Shown in pieces: positions 16,249-19,606 of a DNA stretch of 19,606 nucleotides (position 1 is the stretch's first letter; every line of letters starts with the position of its first letter). Origin of the DNA: an uncultured Azohydromonas sp. (GTDB lineage: Bacteria; Pseudomonadota; Gammaproteobacteria; Burkholderiales; Burkholderiaceae_C); assembly GCF_937926365.1 (NCBI RefSeq), contig NZ_CALAOH010000038.1, positions 1-19,606 on the forward strand. Reading direction: 5' to 3'. Under the pieces are notes generated by a model that was not told the DNA's origin, did not search any database, and saw only the letters and a list, made by a program, of their open reading frames with translations. The position numbers and the translations under genes are program-made.

Positions 16249-17022
16249 TCAGGCCGCCACCACCTCGTCCTGCGCCAGCTTGCGCAGCGCCGGCAGGTCC
16301 AGCACGCGCACGTTGTAGCCGGAGACGTCGATGACGCCCTGTGTCATGAAGCTGCGCATCAGGCGCGACAGCGTCTCGGGCGTGATCGCCAGTTGCGAGG
16401 CGATGTCGCGCTTGCGCTCGCGCAGCAGCACCTGCGCCTGGCCCGGCACTTCGGGCACCGGCGCGCAGCGCTGGTGCAGCCAGGCGGCCAGCCGTGCCGG
16501 CGCGTCCTTGTGCATGAGCTCGTGCGTGTTGAGCGTGAGCGTGCGCACCTCGCGCGCCAGCGCCTGGATCAGCAGCGCGCCCAGTTGCGGGTCGTCGTCG
16601 AGCAGCGTGGTCAGCCCCAGGCGCGGCAGCTCCAGCACCGTGACGTCGGACACCGCCAGCGCGTCCAGCGCGTGCGTGCCCGACAGCCAGGCCGAGGCCA
16701 GGTCCAGCCAGGCCGGCGCGTGCAGCATGCGCTCGATGCGGAACTGGCCGTCGCTGGCCTGGCGCAGCCCCAGCGCGGCGTCGCCCTCGACCAATGCCAC
16801 CAGCGTCTGGGCCGGGTCGCGGCGGGTGTAGATAAGGTTGCCGGCAGTGACGCAGCGCACCTGGGCAATCGCGTCGAGCGCCTGCGCTTCGGCCGAGCCG
16901 AGCGACGGCGCGTCCAGCAGTGCGGCCCAACTGCGGCGCGAAGCCGCGACGCGGGTCGCCGCGCGCGCGGCGTTCCGGGCCAGGCCCGGGGAAACCGACA
17001 GGGAAGCAGGGATGGATGACAT
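16249..17022 (-). CDS. Crp/Fnr-family transcriptional regulator lacking Fe-S cysteines
   Basis: A 257-residue regulator with an N-terminal cyclic-nucleotide-binding-like sensor domain (about 35-145), a dimerisation helix and a C-terminal winged helix. The recognition helix reads TPETLSRLMRSF, with E216, S219 and R220 in the E-xx-SR pattern typical of FNR, which recognises TTGAT-N4-ATCAA sites. The N-terminal cysteine cluster of oxygen-sensing FNR is absent (only C57 and C186 are seen). It is therefore more like Dnr/NnrR or other ligand-sensing members; the signal is unknown. I chose the ATG at 17022; an in-frame ATG at 17115 would add 31 Pro/Gly-rich residues and overlap the shared promoter. 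There is no Shine-Dalgarno sequence. It is divergent from a hemerythrin gene with an FNR-like box between them, and followed by a good terminator. Confidence 0.87.
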   Translation of the reverse strand: MSSIPASLSVSPGLARNAARAATRVAASRRSWAALLDAPSLGSAEAQALDAIAQVRCVTAGNLIYTRRDPAQTLVALVEGDAALGLRQASDGQFRIERMLHAPAWLDLASAWLSGTHALDALAVSDVTVLELPRLGLTTLLDDDPQLGALLIQALAREVRTLTLNTHELMHKDAPARLAAWLHQRCAPVPEVPGQAQVLLRERKRDIASQLAITPETLSRLMRSFMTQGVIDVSGYNVRVLDLPALRKLAQDEVVAA

Positions 17023-17088
17023 GGCCGAAAGGTGCGGTCCGTTCTCGGGGAATGGGGCCGATGGTCGCCCAGCCCCCGCCACCCGGGC

Positions 17089-17102
17089 TTGCGGCAGATC
17101 AA
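17089..17102 (+). promoter_or_regulatory. FNR/DNR-type box upstream of the hemerythrin gene
   Basis: TTGCGGCAGATCAA matches TTGAT-N4-ATCAA at eight of ten defined positions, with a perfect right half-site. It is centred at 17095.5. That is about 43 bases before the hemerythrin ATG, so close to the -41.5 position of class II FNR-dependent promoters if transcription starts at or near that ATG. No -35 box is visible, which fits activator dependence. The neighbouring Crp/Fnr-type regulator with an E-xx-SR recognition helix is the obvious candidate binder. Confidence 0.55.
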
Positions 17103-17126
17103 CCGCTCCCGGCACGGGGGTGCGGC

Positions 17127-17139
17127 GACAATTCCGGCA
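17127..17139 (+). promoter_or_regulatory. -10-like element giving a probable leaderless start of the hemerythrin gene
   Basis: GACAAT (17127-17132) matches the -10 consensus at four of six positions and ends six bases before the A of the ATG at 17139. With this spacing transcription would start at or next to the start codon, giving an mRNA without a leader. This agrees with the absence of any Shine-Dalgarno sequence. Confidence 0.45.
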
Positions 17140-17696
17140 TGCGCGCTACATCTTCACTGCCCGGCCTGCACAGCCCCGCCGCCGGATTCGACGAGCCCTT
17201 CGAGGTGCTTAACGCCTGTCATGAACGCGTGCGCCGCAGCCTGGGGCTGCTGCAGCGGCTGGTGGCGCACGTGGCGCGGCATGGTGCCGACGTCCAGGCG
17301 CGCGACGCCGCGCGCGACGTGGCGCGCTACTTCAACCTCGCCGCGCCCGCGCACCACGAGGACGAGGAGCGCCACGTGCTGCCGCTGCTGCGCGCCAGCG
17401 CCGACGCGCGGCTGCACGAGGCCGCGCAGCGCATGCTGGCGGACCACGAGCGCATCCGCACCACGTGGCTGGCGCTGGAGCCGGCGCTGCAGGCCCTGCA
17501 GCGCGGCGAGATCGCCCCGGAGCTGGCCGAAGCCGCGCAGGCCTTCGTGCAGGCGCACGAGGGGCACCTGGAGCTGGAGGACGGGCTGGCCTTCCCCGGC
17601 GCTCGGGCGCAGCAGGAGGCCGCCGCCGATGGCGCGGCGCAGCGCGAGGCGATGGGGCGCGAGATGGCGCAGCGCCGCGGCGTGAAGCCGGCGTAG
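17139..17696 (+). CDS. Hemerythrin (HHE cation-binding) domain protein
   Basis: A 185-residue soluble protein with a four-helix hemerythrin fold. Candidate di-iron ligands follow the family pattern: H28, H73-x3-E77 in AHHEDEERH, H103 in ADHER, and H140 or H143 with E145/D148 in AHEGHLELEDGLAFP. Bacterial hemerythrin-domain proteins bind O2 or NO or serve in iron and nitrosative-stress handling; which applies here is not shown. I chose the ATG at 17139 because it places the first ligand helix at the usual position; the frame is open upstream over the divergent regulator. The C-terminus after about residue 153 is an Ala/Gln/Arg-rich tail. An FNR-like box and a leaderless-type promoter precede it. 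It ends 13 bases before the converging 116-residue gene. Confidence 0.87.
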   Translation: MRATSSLPGLHSPAAGFDEPFEVLNACHERVRRSLGLLQRLVAHVARHGADVQARDAARDVARYFNLAAPAHHEDEERHVLPLLRASADARLHEAAQRMLADHERIRTTWLALEPALQALQRGEIAPELAEAAQAFVQAHEGHLELEDGLAFPGARAQQEAAADGAAQREAMGREMAQRRGVKPA

Positions 17697-17709
17697 CGGG
17701 CCGGAAACC

Positions 17710-18060
17710 TCATTCCGTGAAGCCCGGCAGCGCCGGCGAGCCGCGCATGCCGGCCATCACGCGGCCGTCCTGGGTGACGGCCACGCTGATGCCCATGCAG
17801 TGCAGCTCGATGAGCTCGCCGCGGTCGCTGTAGGCAAAGCGCAGCTCGCCGCCGTCCAGGAAGCTCACGCAGTGCGAGGTGAGCCCGGCCACGCGCACCA
17901 CGTCGTGGCAGCGCACCTCGCACACGTTGCACAAGCCCACGCTGGTGATGACGGGCAGCTCGGCCAGGAGCTGGCCCTGGGTGCGGGTGAAGCGCGCGCC
18001 CCAGTCGGTGGCGTGGGTCTGGCCCTCGGCGAGCTGCGGCGGTCTGGGCTGATCGGGCAT
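17710..18060 (-). CDS. Unrecognised small Cys/His-rich protein
   Basis: I do not recognise this 116-residue protein. The start at 18060 is supported by a strong GGGAGG site. It has no signal peptide or membrane segment, so it is probably cytoplasmic. Residues 20-106 look like a small mixed alpha/beta domain. Six cysteines and three histidines are grouped: C44-x2-C47-x3-C51-H52, H63-C64 and H87-C88. Each His touches a Cys, a pattern that suggests metal or redox-cofactor binding. The C-xx-C-xxx-CH segment is not a standard c-type haem motif (CxxCH). The neighbourhood (hemerythrin, Crp/Fnr-type regulator) supports a redox or small-ligand role, but this is inference. It is convergent with hemerythrin and is preceded by 286 bases of non-coding sequence. 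Confidence 0.7.
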   Translation of the reverse strand: MPDQPRPPQLAEGQTHATDWGARFTRTQGQLLAELPVITSVGLCNVCEVRCHDVVRVAGLTSHCVSFLDGGELRFAYSDRGELIELHCMGISVAVTQDGRVMAGMRGSPALPGFTE

Positions 18061-18346
18061 GGCGTCCTCCCTGGGAATGTGGTGCTTCACTGGGTGCAGT
18101 TGGCTGGGTCGATAGCCGGTGTGCCGTGGTGGAACACGCCGCCACCCTTGAGGCGCAAGGGCTGGCCCGGCGGCCGGCTCCCGGACACGGGCGCTGCGGA
18201 GGCGAACTGCTCGGCACGCCCCCATTGCCGCACGCCGCACCGGACGGCTCCATGGGAGCTTGCTGGGGGAGGTGCCGGGACTCGTGACCCGGGCGCACCG
18301 GGAGCTTCGTCCCGGGTGGGGTGGAACAGCGGCCCGGCCGGCGTGT
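18061..18346. other. Intergenic region upstream of the Cys/His-rich gene
   Basis: About 286 bases without a supportable gene. It should hold the promoter for the leftward gene starting at 18060 and the 3' end of the leftward diguanylate cyclase transcript. ACCCGGG (18287-18293) and CCCGGGT (18311-18317) form an inverted repeat with a 17-base spacer but have no following T-run on the minus strand. A possible inner CACCGGG segment adds competing structures. No clear -35/-10 pair was found. Open frames crossing this region come from neighbouring genes in other frames. Confidence 0.4.
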
Positions 18347-19285
18347 TCAGGCCTCTTCGCTGCAGGCGCGCGCGCGTCCCTCGGACTTGGCGCGGTAGAG
18401 CTGCGCGTCGGCGCGCGCGAACAGCGCCGCGGCGTCGTCCATCAGCTGTGGCCGGGCGGTGGCCACGCCCAGGCTCAGCGTCACCACCCCGGGCGGCGAG
18501 TCGGGATGCGCCAGCGCCAGCGCGCGCACGCCGGCCCCCAGCTGGTGCGCCAGGTGCCGCGCGCCCGCGGCCTCGGTGCGCGGCAGGATGCAGGCGAACT
18601 CCTCGCCACCCCAGCGCGCCACCAGGTCGCCCGGGCGGCGCAGCCCGGCCTGCAGCTGCTGCGCCACGCGGCGCAGGCAGTCGTCGCCGGCTTGGTGCCC
18701 GAAGCGGTCGTTGAAGGCCTTGAAGTGGTCGATGTCGGCGATCAGCAGCGACAGCGTGCTGCCCTCGCGCTGCGCGCGGCGCCACTCCAGCACGAGCTGC
18801 TCGTCGAAGTGGCGCCGGTTGTACACGCCGGTGAGGCCGTCCACGAGCGCCAGGCGGCGCAGCTGGTCGGCCTGCGCCTTGAGCGTGAGGTGCGTGCGCA
18901 CGCGCGCGCGCACCACGCGCGGATTGAAGGGCTTGACGATGAAGTCCACCGCCCCGGCGTCCAGCGCGCGGGTCTCGTTGGCCTCGTCCTGGAGCGCGGT
19001 GATGAAGATCACCGGGATGTCGCGCGTGGCCGGCTCGGCCTTGAGCCGCGCGCACACCTCGATGCCGCCCAGCCCGGGCATGCACATGTCCAGCAGCACC
19101 AGGTCGGGCTGGCGCTCGCGGCACAGCACCAGCGCCTGCTCGCCCTGCGTGGCCATCAGCAGCCGGCAGCCGCTGTCCACGAACACCTGGTGCAGCGCGT
19201 GGATGTTGGCCGGCTGGTCATCCACCAACAGCAGCCGCGGCGGCTCCGCGCCGGGCATCAGGATTCCATCGGGAGTCGGTTTCAT
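18347..19285 (-). CDS. Response regulator with GGDEF output: diguanylate cyclase
   Basis: A 312-residue PleD/WspR-like two-domain protein that makes cyclic di-GMP from two GTP. The receiver domain (about 16-135) has acidic residues D22/D23, phospho-acceptor D66 (LVLLDMCMPG), T96 and K118 (VKPFNP). The GGDEF domain (about 146-305) has DGLTGVYNRR, ADIDHFKAFND, and the active-site sequence RWGGEEF (GGEEF 226-230). An RxxD inhibitory I-site, RPGD (217-220), lies exactly five residues before GGEEF, so product inhibition is expected. The ATG at 19285 overlaps the upstream stop as ATGA. A start further upstream would overlap that gene substantially. Coupling to the upstream gene suggests that the kinase phosphorylates this regulator. 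Confidence 0.94.
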   Translation of the reverse strand: MKPTPDGILMPGAEPPRLLLVDDQPANIHALHQVFVDSGCRLLMATQGEQALVLCRERQPDLVLLDMCMPGLGGIEVCARLKAEPATRDIPVIFITALQDEANETRALDAGAVDFIVKPFNPRVVRARVRTHLTLKAQADQLRRLALVDGLTGVYNRRHFDEQLVLEWRRAQREGSTLSLLIADIDHFKAFNDRFGHQAGDDCLRRVAQQLQAGLRRPGDLVARWGGEEFACILPRTEAAGARHLAHQLGAGVRALALAHPDSPPGVVTLSLGVATARPQLMDDAAALFARADAQLYRAKSEGRARACSEEA

Positions 19286-19606
19286 GAGTTTTCTTGGACC
19301 TTCTCGATGAGGCCGCGGCAGTGTGCCAGCGCCGCTTCCAGGTCCAGCCGCGCCAGGGCCCGGTCCAGCGCGTGGCAATCGTCCGGCGGCAGCAGCGGGC
19401 GCAGTTGCGCGTGCACCTCCAGCGCATGCAGGTCGGACTGCGCCAGCAGCCCCATCAGGCTGCGCAGCAGCGGCTCCAGGGCCGGCGCGGCCGCGGGCAC
19501 GGCCTGCGCCGCTGCCGGCGTGGCCTCCAGCCGCGCCGCCACGCGTTCGCCCTCGGCCAGCGCAATGCCGCGCCCCTTGGCCGCGGCTTCGCCCAGCATC
19601 AGGGCC
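19282..19606 (-). CDS. C-terminal end of an upstream protein, probably a hybrid sensor histidine kinase (partial)
   Basis: The frame is open from the right window edge and ends in TGA at 19284-19282, overlapping the diguanylate cyclase start. About 107 residues are visible. They are Ala/Leu-rich and helical (PALEPLLRSLMGLLAQSDLHALEVHAQLRPLLPP... and LDLEAALAHCRGLIEKVQ). This resembles the helical tail that often follows the receiver domains of hybrid histidine kinases. No HATPase, receiver or phosphotransfer His motif is visible in this piece, so the kinase assignment depends on this resemblance and on coupling to a response regulator. Confidence 0.55.
   Translation of the reverse strand, partial: ALMLGEAAAKGRGIALAEGERVAARLEATPAAAQAVPAAAPALEPLLRSLMGLLAQSDLHALEVHAQLRPLLPPDDCHALDRALARLDLEAALAHCRGLIEKVQENS

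Noticed and set aside
16249..17022. Crp/Fnr-type gene as oxygen-sensing FNR itself
   Set aside because: The N-terminal cysteine cluster needed for the [4Fe-4S] centre is absent; only the DNA-recognition helix matches FNR.
18087..19124. Arg/Ala/Gly-rich minus-strand frame overlapping the diguanylate cyclase
   Set aside because: It is a frame-shifted shadow of the GGDEF gene without domains or a ribosome site.

Overview
The window looks like chromosomal DNA of a high-GC betaproteobacterium, most likely Burkholderiales and probably Comamonadaceae (Variovorax/Ramlibacter/Acidovorax type). The grounds are strong GC at third codon positions, an orphan Bug/TctC periplasmic binding protein beside a catabolic operon, two LysR regulators each divergent from a catabolic operon, 'GGAG-acacccc-ATG' ribosome sites, and an extragenic palindrome of the GCCCGCnnnnGCGGGC type. 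Genus is inference. I see no rRNA, tRNA, CRISPR, transposase, integrase or phage gene.

Positions 1-9370 are a purine-use region. The first 44 bases are the start of a leftward gene resembling L-lactate permease. Then come, leftward, a LysR regulator (4187-3180), guanine deaminase guaD (3183-1891) and an AzgA-type NCS2 purine permease (1802-399). Divergent from the regulator run xdhA, xdhB and xdhC (xanthine dehydrogenase small subunit, large subunit and Moco insertase factor) and a small ACT-domain gene broken by a one-base frameshift. Together they describe uptake of hypoxanthine/guanine, deamination of guanine to xanthine, and oxidation of hypoxanthine/xanthine to urate. An 18-bp palindrome with a LysR-type T-N11-A core sits between lysR and xdhA.

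Positions 9384-10860 hold a leftward Fic-family gene with an N-terminal winged helix, an intact (S/T)xxxE(G/N) inhibitory motif, and Gln where the catalytic His of the Fic motif should be. Its promoter and start codon lie in a dense array of seven TGGCGCSRTT repeats, including two inverted pairs of identical geometry. This is the most unusual structure in the window.

Positions 10879-16171 are an aromatic 2-oxoacid module: a ThDP-dependent benzoylformate decarboxylase (mdlC-like), an aldehyde dehydrogenase and a Bug binding protein leftward, with a divergent LysR. The likely chemistry is benzoylformate to benzaldehyde to benzoate. An extragenic palindromic element separates mdlC from the dehydrogenase gene.

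Positions 16177-18060 look like a small-ligand/redox-sensing group: a Crp/Fnr-type regulator without Fe-S cysteines, a divergent hemerythrin gene with an FNR-like box upstream and a probable leaderless start, and an unrecognised 116-residue Cys/His-rich protein. Positions 18347-19606 hold a receiver-GGDEF diguanylate cyclase translationally coupled to the C-terminal end of an upstream protein, probably a hybrid sensor kinase cut by the window edge.
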